Source: Hathewaya histolytica (GTDB taxonomy: Bacteria > Bacillota > Clostridia > Clostridiales > Clostridiaceae). Taken from it: a stretch of DNA of 64,000 bases. The notes under the pieces are model-generated. The model ran no database searches, was not told the DNA's origin, and saw only the letters and a program-made list of their open reading frames with translations. The stretch spans positions 1,984,001-2,048,000 of the forward strand of contig NZ_LR590481.1 of assembly GCF_901482605.1 (NCBI RefSeq), in the 5' to 3' direction. Position numbers and translations under genes: made by a program. Below, piece by piece: positions 18,102 to 25,898 of the stretch. Positions within the stretch are counted from its first letter, which is position 1. Every line of letters starts with the position of its first letter.

Positions 18102-18125
18102 ACAAAAAAAAGCAGCCGTAGCTGC
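18102..18125 (-). terminator. Terminator of infC-rpmI-rplT
   Basis: GCAGC / GCTGC arms (18112-18116, 18121-18125) close a TACG-type tetraloop on the minus strand and are followed by eight T. It starts 11 bases past the rplT stop codon. Confidence 0.88.
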
Positions 18126-18136
18126 ATTTAAATTTA

Positions 18137-18499
18137 CTATTTAGATTCTAATTGTTTTTTTGAAACTTCTACTAATTCTGCAAAAGCTTTTGCATCATTA
18201 ATAGCTATTTCTGAAAGCATTTTTCTATTTATATCTATTCCAGCTAATTTAATGCCGTTCATGAATCTTGAATAAGACATTCCGTTCATTCTTGCTGCAG
18301 CATTTATTCTAGCTATCCAAAGTTTTCTATAATCTCTTTTCTTTAACTTTCTGCCTATGAAAGCATTATTTAATGCTCTAATTACAGTTTCATTAGCTGT
18401 TCTAAATAACTTACTTCTTGAACCATAGTAACCTTTTGCAAGTTTTAATACTTTTTTATGTTTTTTACGAGCGTTTACAGCCTTTTTAACTCTTGCCAT
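18137..18499 (-). CDS. rplT: 50S ribosomal protein L20
   Basis: L20 is an early assembly protein of the large subunit and, in Firmicutes, represses its own operon by binding the infC leader. The 120-residue protein shows the basic helical N-terminus ([20 protein letters not shown]) and GYYGSRSKL, and matches the family throughout. The ribosome binding site is AAGGAGGT. It is the last gene of infC-rpmI-rplT and lies 25 bases below rpmI. Confidence 0.98.
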   Translation of the reverse strand: MARVKKAVNARKKHKKVLKLAKGYYGSRSKLFRTANETVIRALNNAFIGRKLKKRDYRKLWIARINAAARMNGMSYSRFMNGIKLAGIDINRKMLSEIAINDAKAFAELVEVSKKQLESK

Positions 18500-18524
18500 T
18501 TCACTACCTCCTTAAGTACACCTA

Positions 18525-18722
18525 TTATAAATATGGTAATAATTTCTTCATTACTTTTTCTTGTGAATCAGAAACTAATGCAGATTTTCTTAAATTTCTT
18601 TTTGTTTTTGAAGACTTAGAAGTTAATAAATGACCTTTATAAGCCTTAGCTCTTTTTAACTTTCCAGTTCCTGTTTTCTTAAATCTCTTAGCTGCACCTC
18701 TATGAGTTTTCATTTTTGGCAT
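18525..18722 (-). CDS. rpmI: 50S ribosomal protein L35
   Basis: 65-residue L35, very basic, starting [18 protein letters not shown]. The ATG at 18722 lies 7 bases after AAGGAGGA; an in-frame TTG six bases further upstream is not needed. It is the middle gene of the infC operon, 29 bases below infC. Confidence 0.98.
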   Translation of the reverse strand: MPKMKTHRGAAKRFKKTGTGKLKRAKAYKGHLLTSKSSKTKRNLRKSALVSDSQEKVMKKLLPYL

Positions 18723-18751
18723 AATCAATTCCTCCTTACTAAACTAGGTAT

Positions 18752-19264
18752 TTATTTTTTAGGAGCTAAAATTAAAACCATATTTCTACCTTCTAATTTA
18801 GCAGGTTTTTCTACCACGCAAATTTCTTCAAGCTTAGAACGAAAAGTTTCTAAGATTTTTTGACCTACATGTGAATAAACCGCTTCTCTGCCCCTAAATC
18901 TAACTGTAACTTTAACTTTATCTCCATCTAGTAAAAACTTTCTAGCATTGTTAGCTTTTATTGTAATATCATGTTCTTCTATAGTTGGACTTAATCTAAC
19001 TTCCTTTATGCTTATAACTTTTTGCTTTTTCTTAGCTTCTTTAATCTTTTTAGATTGTTCATAAACAAATTTGCCATAGTCCATAATCTTACATACTGGT
19101 GGGTTTGCACCCGGTGAAATTAGGACCAAGTCCTTTTCTCTATCTTCAGCTATTTTTAAAGCTTCTTTGGAGGACATTATTCCTAATTGCTCTCCATCAT
19201 CAGATACAACTCTAATTTCCTTTTCATTGATTTCTTCATTTAAAAGTTGTTCCTTTTTATTTAT
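18752..19264 (-). CDS. infC: Translation initiation factor IF-3, probable AUA start codon
   Basis: IF-3 keeps ribosomal subunits apart and proofreads start codons. The N-terminal domain ([20 protein letters not shown]), the lysine-rich linker (about 75-90) and the C-terminal domain ([14 protein letters not shown]) are all present; length is normal at about 170 residues. The usual frame would open with GTG at 19273, but that GTG is itself the end of the AGGAGGTG ribosome binding site (AGGAGG 19273-19278) and so cannot be used with it. The only codon with normal spacing (7 bases) is ATA at 19264. IF-3 genes of other bacteria start with AUU for autoregulation, so an AUA start is plausible. The gene leads infC-rpmI-rplT. 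Confidence 0.93.
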   Translation of the reverse strand: MNKKEQLLNEEINEKEIRVVSDDGEQLGIMSSKEALKIAEDREKDLVLISPGANPPVCKIMDYGKFVYEQSKKIKEAKKKQKVISIKEVRLSPTIEEHDITIKANNARKFLLDGDKVKVTVRFRGREAVYSHVGQKILETFRSKLEEICVVEKPAKLEGRNMVLILAPKK

Positions 19265-19400
19265 ACTAGCCACCTCCTGTGCCGTTTATAAATTTATATA
19301 AGAAAAGAGACGGCACATGCCGTCTCTTTTTATATACAAAAGTAAATACTTTGTAATCACTATATTATAACCTAACTAGCTATGCTGTTAGGTGAGAAAC
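19265..19400 (-). promoter_or_regulatory. infC (L20-type) autoregulatory leader with attenuator
   Basis: The leader contains a terminator (19303-19330) in front of the AGGAGGT site. The eight bases TGTGCCGT in its descending arm (minus strand, 19317-19310) are also perfectly complementary to ACGGCACA (19285-19278), which abuts the ribosome binding site. The two pairings exclude each other. An upstream CCTAAC/GTTAGG pair (about 19371-19392) is a further stem, and TATAAT (19369-19364) may be a -10 element. Firmicute L20 leaders control infC-rpmI-rplT by L20-dependent attenuation; family membership is by position and architecture. Confidence 0.7.
19303..19330 (-). terminator. Attenuator terminator in the infC leader
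   Basis: Perfect 13-base arms (19303-19315 and 19318-19330) with GC-rich tip and T-rich descending arm on the minus strand. It lies 38 bases before the infC start, so it can only act as an attenuator or as the end of read-through from thrS. Confidence 0.85.
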
Positions 19401-19478
19401 GACAATTCCTACTTAAATCAGCTATTAAATTTTAACAACAAGAATATTATATACCCTATTTAAAAAGTTGTCAATATA

Positions 19479-21386
19479 TTATTGTGCTTTTATTTTAATT
19501 TCATCTTTTATCTTATTTATAAAGTCATTAACACTTATAGCCCCTAGGTCTCCCTCTTTTCTTGCTCTCACAGAAACTTTTCCTTCTTCCATTTCTTTAT
19601 TTCCAAGAACAAGCATATAAGGAACCTTCTTTAATTGAGCTTCTCTAATTTTATATCCTATTTTTTCATTTCTTAGATCCAGCTCTACTCTTATTCCATT
19701 TTCCTTTAATTTCTCATATACTTCTTGTGCGTATGATTCTTGAGCATCTGTTATATTCATTATTTTAACTTGTACTGGTGCAAGCCATGTTGGGAATGCC
19801 CCTGCAAAATGTTCAATTAATATTCCTATAAATCTTTCCACACTGCCGAATATAACTCTATGAACCATTACAGGCCTATGTTTTTCTCCATCTGCTCCAA
19901 CGTAAGATAAATCAAATCTTTCTGGCATTTGGAAATCTAACTGTATTGTAGCACATTGCCATGTTCTACCTAAGCAATCCTTAAGATGAATATCTATCTT
20001 AGGTCCATAGAAAGCACCATCCCCTTCATTAATTCTATAGTCTTTATCTATAGATTTTAGGGCATCTATTAAACTGTTTGTTGCAACATCCCAATCTTCA
20101 TCGCTTCCCATAGAATCTTCTGGTCTTGTTGATACCTCTACAAAGTATTCAAAACCAAATACCTTATAAAACTCATCAACTAACTTCATAACACCTATTA
20201 TTTCATCTCTTATTTGATCTTTAGTCATAAAAATGTGAGCATCATCTTGTGTAAAGCATCTTACTCTCATTAATCCATGAAGAGCTCCAGATAATTCATG
20301 TCTATGAACTAATCCTAATTCTGCAAGTCTTAGTGGGAATTCTTTATATGAATGTAGAGCACTCTTATATACCAAAATAGATCCCGGACAGTTCATTGGT
20401 TTAATTGCAAAGTCTTCATTATCTATTTTTGTAAAATACATATTGTCCTTGTAATGATCCCAATGCCCAGATTTATGCCACAAAGCTTCATTTAATATGA
20501 TCGGTGTTTTTATTTCTTGGTAACCAGCCTTAGTGTGCATTTCTCTCCAATATTCTTCTAGAGAGTTTCTTAATACCATTCCCTTTGGATAGAAAAATGG
20601 GAATCCTGGTCCCTCTTCTAATAATCCAAATAGTTCTAACTCTTTACCTAACTTTCTATGATCTCTCTTTTTAGCCTCTTCTAATAAGTTTAAGTAGTCC
20701 TCTAATTCGCTCTTTTTAGTAAATGCAGTACCATATATTCTTTGGAGCATCTTATTATGTTCATCACCTCTCCAATATGCACCTGCAATGGAAAGCAATT
20801 TTACTGCTTTAACAATTTTAGTACTTGGCACATGAGGTCCTGCACACAAGTCTGTAAATTCTCCTTGAGTATAGAATGAAAGAACTTCATCTTCCGGAAG
20901 ATCTTCTATTAATTCAACCTTATAATCTTCACCTTTTTCCTTCATTAATTTTAAAGCTTCATCTCTTGATAGAACGAATTTTTGTAATTCTAAATTCTCT
21001 TTAACTATGTTGCCCATTTCTTTTTCTATCTTTTCTAAAATTTCTGGAGTAAATGAGAATGGAGCGTCAAAGTCATAATAGAATCCATTATCTATAGCCG
21101 GTCCTATAGCAAGCTTAACTTCTGGATAAAGTCTTTTTACTGCCTGTGCTAAAATATGAGCTGCTGTATGTCTTAAAGTTTTTTGTCCTTCTGCATCTTG
21201 GAATGTTAATATTTCTAAAGCACAATCTTCATTTACTTCTGTCATTAATTCTGCCTTTTCTCCATTTATAAGGGCACCTAATGATTTTTTATATAATGCA
21301 GGGCTTATCTTCATTGCTATTTCACTTACTTTTGTACCTTTTTCACATTCAATTACCTTTCCATCTTTAAGTGTAACTTTAACCAT
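19479..21386 (-). CDS. thrS: Threonyl-tRNA synthetase
   Basis: Class II synthetase that charges tRNA-Thr and removes mis-attached Ser. Domains in order: N-terminal TGS (about 1-60), editing/SAD domain with HTAAHILAQAV (zinc-like His pair, about 70-230), catalytic core with MNCPGSILVYKS (zinc-binding Cys) and RTWQCATIQLDFQMPERF, and the C-terminal anticodon-binding domain (about 530-635). At 635 residues the length is normal. The ribosome binding site is AAGGAGGAG. It is regulated by the upstream T-box and sits between ytxC and infC. Confidence 0.97.
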   Translation of the reverse strand: MVKVTLKDGKVIECEKGTKVSEIAMKISPALYKKSLGALINGEKAELMTEVNEDCALEILTFQDAEGQKTLRHTAAHILAQAVKRLYPEVKLAIGPAIDNGFYYDFDAPFSFTPEILEKIEKEMGNIVKENLELQKFVLSRDEALKLMKEKGEDYKVELIEDLPEDEVLSFYTQGEFTDLCAGPHVPSTKIVKAVKLLSIAGAYWRGDEHNKMLQRIYGTAFTKKSELEDYLNLLEEAKKRDHRKLGKELELFGLLEEGPGFPFFYPKGMVLRNSLEEYWREMHTKAGYQEIKTPIILNEALWHKSGHWDHYKDNMYFTKIDNEDFAIKPMNCPGSILVYKSALHSYKEFPLRLAELGLVHRHELSGALHGLMRVRCFTQDDAHIFMTKDQIRDEIIGVMKLVDEFYKVFGFEYFVEVSTRPEDSMGSDEDWDVATNSLIDALKSIDKDYRINEGDGAFYGPKIDIHLKDCLGRTWQCATIQLDFQMPERFDLSYVGADGEKHRPVMVHRVIFGSVERFIGILIEHFAGAFPTWLAPVQVKIMNITDAQESYAQEVYEKLKENGIRVELDLRNEKIGYKIREAQLKKVPYMLVLGNKEMEEGKVSVRARKEGDLGAISVNDFINKIKDEIKIKAQ

Positions 21387-21459
21387 ATATTCTCCTCCTT
21401 AATTATCATTTCAAATTTAATGTTTATCATTTAATATTAATTATTAATTGTAAAATTAT

Positions 21460-21700
21460 AAATAAAAAAACTCCTCCCAAAAATGGGACGAGTTAATCGC
21501 GATTCCACCCAAATTGATAGAATAAATTCTATCCACTCATAGCCCTTTAACGCTGGTAGCGTAAATATCTACTAAATTTCAATATTATACTCGGAGGTGG
21601 TTTTCAACAACTCTTATTCAGAAAGACTTTCAGCCAATGATCCTTCTTCTCTGAGAATAGAATTTTGTTTACTCTTCCTCGTCAGTGTATTTAAATTATT
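21460..21700 (-). promoter_or_regulatory. T-box leader of thrS, specifier ACC (Thr)
   Basis: The T-box sequence GGGTGGAATCGCG is at 21498-21510 on the minus strand, a slight variant of the consensus. The specifier ACC lies at 21599-21601 in the context TTGAAA-ACC-A, which lines up with the Phe and Val leaders in this window. Terminator arms 21471-21478 and 21485-21492 are followed by TTTTTTTATTT. Confidence 0.92.
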
Positions 21701-21755
21701 ATATTTTTTCTTAATAAGAATTTTATTATAATTAAATACCTTTGTCAAGTATATA

Positions 21756-22655
21756 TTATAACTTCATGCCATACTTATTTTTATTACAAAAAGAACATCC
21801 TCTACAAAATGCAACCCTCTCTAAAAAAACATCTTTAATAGTATTAATAAACTCCGTACATATACAATCTTCTCCGGAATGAATAACTATCCTTTTGGGT
21901 ACATTTGTAATAAGTCCACTTATGATTATATCTTCCACACTAATACTTTCGTTAAATTTAGTATCCTCAAGTCCTTTTAAAATTTCATCTAAAATATCTT
22001 CTCCTCTTTTATTCTTTAAGGAGTATTTTCCACCTTCTTTAACTATTATATTAACTTCATCTATTTTACTTTCTTGTATATCGACAAAATACTTTAATAA
22101 CCTTATAAATTCCTTATACTCTTTTTCACTTATATATTTTTGAATTATAGAATCTGCTAAGAAAGTCAAATCTTCTTTAATTTCTTTTTTTCTAAACCTC
22201 AAAAAACCATCTATATTTAAAATTTCATTCTCTTTTATACATTCTAAAATCTTTCTTATTATATCATTTTTTTTATTTATATACTGTATATCATTCTCCT
22301 GTAAAAGTAATTTTTGGGAACTTAATATTTTTTCTGTTTTATTTATAAGAAAATTAGTTTCGGAATTTTTTAAGAAAAAATATCTATCCCTAATATAATT
22401 CTCTAATTCACTTATACAAAATTCTGATACTATTATAGTGTACAATGACATACTTATATACATACATAAATTATTTCTCACACTTGAACTATTGTTTTCA
22501 TCATCGCAATATATCTTGACAAAATGATCATTTTTAGACATCTCTTCACTTATACCTAAATGAATATCTTTTACTTTAAAATAATTTTTTATAAGACTTA
22601 TTTCTTCTATAAAATCCATATGCTTTTCATCATATACTACTGTCAATATTAGCAC
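21756..22655 (-). CDS. ytxC: YtxC-like sporulation protein
   Basis: A 299-residue protein of the YtxC family, conserved in spore formers and located beside thrS in Bacillus and clostridia; its molecular role is not known to me. It is largely helical and lacks a signal peptide. Near the C-terminus there is a Cys group (CICTEF and CRGCSFC) that could bind metal. The start is GTG at 22655 preceded by AAGGAG at 9 bases. Assignment rests on overall pattern and synteny rather than on a catalytic motif. Confidence 0.75.
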   Translation of the reverse strand: MLILTVVYDEKHMDFIEEISLIKNYFKVKDIHLGISEEMSKNDHFVKIYCDDENNSSSVRNNLCMYISMSLYTIIVSEFCISELENYIRDRYFFLKNSETNFLINKTEKILSSQKLLLQENDIQYINKKNDIIRKILECIKENEILNIDGFLRFRKKEIKEDLTFLADSIIQKYISEKEYKEFIRLLKYFVDIQESKIDEVNIIVKEGGKYSLKNKRGEDILDEILKGLEDTKFNESISVEDIIISGLITNVPKRIVIHSGEDCICTEFINTIKDVFLERVAFCRGCSFCNKNKYGMKL

Positions 22656-22750
22656 TTCACCTCACTCCTTCAGATTTATTATGTGTGTTTTCTTAATGTA
22701 TATTCAAAATTATATCCTCATTTATCGACAATTTATCCGCATAACCTTTA

Positions 22751-22759
22751 TGGTATAAT
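22751..22759 (+). promoter_or_regulatory. Extended -10 promoter of the DUF6873 gene
   Basis: TGGTATAAT (22751-22759) is a consensus TG-n-TATAAT extended -10 element. No good -35 is seen, as is common with extended -10 promoters. The start codon follows 24 bases later. Confidence 0.55.
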
Positions 22760-22782
22760 TGACTTATAAGGAGTGATTTATA

Positions 22783-23481
22783 TTGAATTGTGTTTTTGTA
22801 GATAATAGAATCTTTCCAGAGGAATTAGAAAAATTAGAAACTTTAAATAAAAATATATTAAAAGTTCCTGAATTAGATATCCTATATCCCTCAATTAAAG
22901 GGCATCCAGATATACTTATTAATATTATAGATAATAAAAGTATTTTAGTTCATAAAGATATTCAAATGGATTTTATACAATTATTAGAAAGTAAAAATTT
23001 AAAAGTACTATATACAGAAAACTCTTTAGAAGCTACTTACCCTAAAGATATAATCATAAATGCACTATCTACAGAAGAATTTTTTATACATAATCTTAAT
23101 TTTACTGATAAAACTCTCCTTAAAAAAAATATGCATAAAAAATTAATTTCTGTTAATCAGGGATATACAAAATGTTCTACTGCTTTAGTAAACAAAAATT
23201 CTATTATAACAAGTGACGTAACTATCGCTAAAAATTTAAAAGAAAATAATTTTAATGTGCTTTTGATACCACCAGGTGATATTATATTAGAAGGATTGAA
23301 TTATGGGTTTATAGGTGGTACTTGTGGACTAGTAGAAGATAATGTATTAGCCTTTTATGGAGATTTAAATTATTACGCTTATGGAAGGGAAGTTTTAAAA
23401 TTTTTAAAGGAATGTAAAGTAGAACCTCTATTCTTAAGAAAGAGCAAATTAATAGATAGAGGAAGTATTCTTTCAATATAA
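22783..23481 (+). CDS. DUF6873-type protein with a GME/pentein-like fold
   Basis: A 232-residue protein resembling the DUF6873 family assigned to the guanidino-group-modifying (pentein) fold of arginine deiminase and DDAH. The C-terminal GGTCGLVEDN segment (about 184-193) contains a Cys in the position where penteins place their nucleophile; IIDNKSILVHKD and NFNVLLIPPGD look like the repeated beta-beta-alpha units. The reaction is unknown and the other pentein catalytic residues are not obvious to me. The start is TTG at 22783 after AAGGAGTG. It is monocistronic, divergent from ytxC. Confidence 0.7.
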   Translation: MNCVFVDNRIFPEELEKLETLNKNILKVPELDILYPSIKGHPDILINIIDNKSILVHKDIQMDFIQLLESKNLKVLYTENSLEATYPKDIIINALSTEEFFIHNLNFTDKTLLKKNMHKKLISVNQGYTKCSTALVNKNSIITSDVTIAKNLKENNFNVLLIPPGDIILEGLNYGFIGGTCGLVEDNVLAFYGDLNYYAYGREVLKFLKECKVEPLFLRKSKLIDRGSILSI

Positions 23482-23514
23482 GTGAGAGATATTTAATGTA
23501 TTTATCTATAAAAA

Positions 23515-23543
23515 AAGAGTTAGTAAATAAATTACTAACTCTT
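23515..23543 (-). terminator. Terminator of tRNA-Cys
   Basis: Perfect 12-base arms (23515-23526 and 23532-23543) with a 5-base loop and a run of T on the minus strand, 4 bases beyond the encoded CCA. It may also stop plus-strand transcripts from the DUF6873 gene, although the plus strand lacks a T run there. Confidence 0.88.
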
Positions 23544-23546
23544 AGT

Positions 23547-23620
23547 TGGAGGCGCCACCCAGATTTGAACTGGGGATAAAGGTTTTGCAGACCTTTGCCT
23601 TACCACTTGGCCATAGCGCC
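23547..23620 (-). tRNA. tRNA-Cys(GCA)
   Basis: The minus strand folds into a standard cloverleaf. The acceptor pairs GGCGCTA with TGGCGCC; the anticodon loop CTGCAAA gives anticodon GCA; the T arm contains GTTCAAATC; the discriminator is U and CCA is encoded (23549-23547). It stands alone between hslO and the DUF6873 gene and has its own terminator. Confidence 0.97.
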
Positions 23621-23705
23621 ATACTTATTAAGTAGATTTAATAATATTATATGTAATTAACTAAGTATTGTTACCCTTTATTTTAATAATTAAATATAAT
23701 AAAAA

Positions 23706-23753
23706 AGTATAGGTTTTTATAAAATTATTCTTCATAATTTTTTTACCTATACT
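23706..23753 (-). terminator. Terminator of hslO
   Basis: Arms AGTATAGGT / ACCTATACT (23706-23714, 23745-23753) with additional inner AT pairing, followed on the minus strand by TTTTTTAT. It lies about 22 bases past the hslO stop. Confidence 0.85.
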
Positions 23754-23774
23754 CTTTTTTTTTATAATTAACTT

Positions 23775-24653
23775 TTACAACTTCCCTAAAATTTCTTTTA
23801 TATTACTAGGAGTAAATGTATAATTTTTACCACAAAATTGACATTTTATTTCTTCATTCTTTTCATCTTTAACTATCTCTTCTAGTTCGCCTTTACCTAT
23901 ACTTATTAAGGCTCTTTCAACCTTATCCCTGCTACAGTCACAAGTATACTTAGGTTCTATACTATCTAATATTTTAAGATCCATATCTTCAAATATATAT
24001 TCTAATATTTCTTCTATACCTTTACCTGAAGCTATCATCTCAGTAACTGATGGTACTTCTTGTAGTCTATACATTAAAATATCAGCTAACATTTCATCAG
24101 CACCTGGCATCATTTGAATTATAAAACCACCAGCTGCCTTTATAGTCAGATCCTTTTCTACTAAAACACCTAAAGCTACAGCTGAAGGAGTTTGCTCTGA
24201 AACTGTAAAATAATAAGCTAAATCCTCACCTATTTCTCCTGTATATATCGGCACTCTACCCACATATGGTTCTTTAAGTCCCATATCTCTTATAACTATC
24301 AATTCACCATCTAATCCTATAGCCCCACCTACATCTAATTTTCCCTTAGAATTTTGTGGTAAATCTATAAGTGGATTTCCTATATATCCTTTTACGCCAC
24401 CATTAGCATAAGCCGTAACTAGAACTCCTTTTGCACCACCACCGCCATCTATTTTTAAAGTTATTTTATCCTTATCTGATTTTTGCATTGCTCCCATTAA
24501 CACTCCTGCAGTAAGCATTCTGCCTAATGCAGCACTCCCTGTAGGGCTTGTTCCATGAATCTTTACTGCTTCATTTACCATATCTGTAGTTATGGCACCT
24601 AATATTCTTATGTCTCCATTATGTGCAGTACCTCTAACTAATTTATCACTCAT
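23775..24653 (-). CDS. hslO: Redox-regulated chaperone Hsp33
   Basis: Hsp33 is a cytosolic holdase activated by oxidation and unfolding. The N-terminal domain (about 1-230) contains the family's [19 protein letters not shown] start and the [16 protein letters not shown] segment. The C-terminal zinc centre is intact: TCDCS (about 240) and CQFC (about 271) supply the four Cys. At 292 residues it has normal length. A methyltransferase gene lies 18 bases upstream in the same direction, so the two are likely co-transcribed; a terminator follows. Confidence 0.96.
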   Translation of the reverse strand: MSDKLVRGTAHNGDIRILGAITTDMVNEAVKIHGTSPTGSAALGRMLTAGVLMGAMQKSDKDKITLKIDGGGGAKGVLVTAYANGGVKGYIGNPLIDLPQNSKGKLDVGGAIGLDGELIVIRDMGLKEPYVGRVPIYTGEIGEDLAYYFTVSEQTPSAVALGVLVEKDLTIKAAGGFIIQMMPGADEMLADILMYRLQEVPSVTEMIASGKGIEEILEYIFEDMDLKILDSIEPKYTCDCSRDKVERALISIGKGELEEIVKDEKNEEIKCQFCGKNYTFTPSNIKEILGKL

Positions 24654-24671
24654 ATTGTTCCTCCTTATAAT

Positions 24672-25403
24672 TTATTTTTGTGCAACAAATAAAATTCTTT
24701 CACTATGATCTTTTATTGTAGCATTAGTATATCCATCTAGTTTTTCTCTCAAACTAAAACCTGCTTGTTTTAAAAGGTCTTCTATTTTTTTTTCATCATA
24801 AGCTTTTTCTTTATGACACTCATCAAATCTCTTATATAACTCTCCTTCTTTTATGAAAAAGGTTAAGTACATTTCTAATATATCATCTTCTAAATAATTT
24901 TCCCATATGTAAGTTACATCCCCAGAATCATAATTAAAAATATTATTTCCCATAACCTCTGTTAGTTTATAATAAGAATTTATATCAAATATAAAAAGAG
25001 CCTCCTCTTCTAAATGATTATAAACACCTTTAAAAAAGTTTAAAACCTCTTCCTCATTTAAAATATAATTTGTCCCATCTAAAGCACATGTAGCTAGATT
25101 AAATTTACGATTAATATTTAATTTACATATATTTTGACATATAAATTTCACTTTCTGTCGTCGTAACTTTTCTTCTGCCTTAGTTAACATATATGGTGAA
25201 AGGTCTACAGCCCAACAATTCTTAAAATTATTACTTAGATGAATAGTTAAATTTCCTGTTCCACAAGCTAAGTCTAAATAAGAACCTCTATTTACATTAT
25301 ATTTTTTGCATTTTTCCATTATGAAAGTAGCCCAACCTTCATAATCTATATCATTATTTATAAGTTCATCATATATATCTGATAACTCCCTATAACTATC
25401 CAT
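24672..25403 (-). CDS. Class I SAM-dependent methyltransferase
   Basis: A 243-residue Rossmann-fold methyltransferase. Motif I is YLDLACGTGNLT (about 41-53), the acidic SAM-ribose residue is in CWAVDLSPYML, and LATCALDGTNYIL is the post-motif region. The N-terminus (YRELSDIYDELI) and overall layout are those of small-molecule methyltransferases of the YqeM/ubiE-like type; no substrate can be assigned. It lies directly upstream of hslO. Confidence 0.85.
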   Translation of the reverse strand: MDSYRELSDIYDELINNDIDYEGWATFIMEKCKKYNVNRGSYLDLACGTGNLTIHLSNNFKNCWAVDLSPYMLTKAEEKLRRQKVKFICQNICKLNINRKFNLATCALDGTNYILNEEEVLNFFKGVYNHLEEEALFIFDINSYYKLTEVMGNNIFNYDSGDVTYIWENYLEDDILEMYLTFFIKEGELYKRFDECHKEKAYDEKKIEDLLKQAGFSLREKLDGYTNATIKDHSERILFVAQK

Positions 25404-25508
25404 ATATTTTCTCCCTCTTCGTATATTATAGTTATATTATAAAATAAAACAGAAGTTTATCAAGTATATTTAATTTATATCAAAATTCTATAGATTAAAA
25501 AATATTAA

Positions 25509-25537
25509 AAGGCCATTTATATTATATAAATAGCCTT
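25509..25537 (-). terminator. Terminator of the small spore protein gene
   Basis: 13-base arms (25509-25521 and 25525-25537) with one G-U pair on the minus strand, then TTTTAAT. The hairpin begins at the stop codon itself. Confidence 0.75.
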
Positions 25538-25778
25538 ATACCATATCATCATTTTTAGGTAACTTCAAATTTCGTTTTTTTCTTGTCATTATACCGCCTA
25601 TTCTACCTGTCTCTTCTGCTGTTAATCCTGCCCACCCATACTTATCAACCTTTTCTTTAAGTCCTAGTTCTTCTGCAATTTCATATTTTATTTTTTCTCG
25701 TAATTTTTCCATTTCGCTTAATTCTTTTTTTGATTTTAACTTTGATTTTATAACCTTTTTTAAAGGCGTTTTACCCAT
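25536..25778 (-). CDS. Small acid-soluble spore protein, alpha/beta-type related
   Basis: An 80-residue basic protein. KYEIAEELGL matches the region that the germination protease GPR cleaves (Glu-Ile-Ala context), and GWAGLTAEETGRIGGIMTRK matches the second conserved DNA-binding region of alpha/beta SASPs. SASPs coat forespore DNA in the A-like form and protect it from UV and heat. The lysine-rich N-terminus and divergence from major SASPs suggest a minor form of the SspF type. A GTG at 25787 overlaps the GGAGGG site, so ATG at 25778 is taken as the start. It would be expected to need sigma-G in the forespore. Confidence 0.85.
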   Translation of the reverse strand: MGKTPLKKVIKSKLKSKKELSEMEKLREKIKYEIAEELGLKEKVDKYGWAGLTAEETGRIGGIMTRKKRNLKLPKNDDMV

Positions 25779-25844
25779 TTTTTTCACCCTCCGATATTAT
25801 TTTCATTTATATCTTTTACCGGATTGGTGTTTTTTATTCTAAAA

Positions 25845-25875
25845 AAGACTGAAACAGTTATTCTGTTCCAGTCTT
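25845..25875 (-). terminator. Terminator of oppA1
   Basis: 13-base arms (25845-25857, 25863-25875) with a 5-base loop, one non-Watson-Crick pair, followed by TTTTTTAG on the minus strand, 24 bases past the oppA1 stop. Confidence 0.88.
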
Positions 25876-25898
25876 AAAAACAAACTTAATATATTAAC

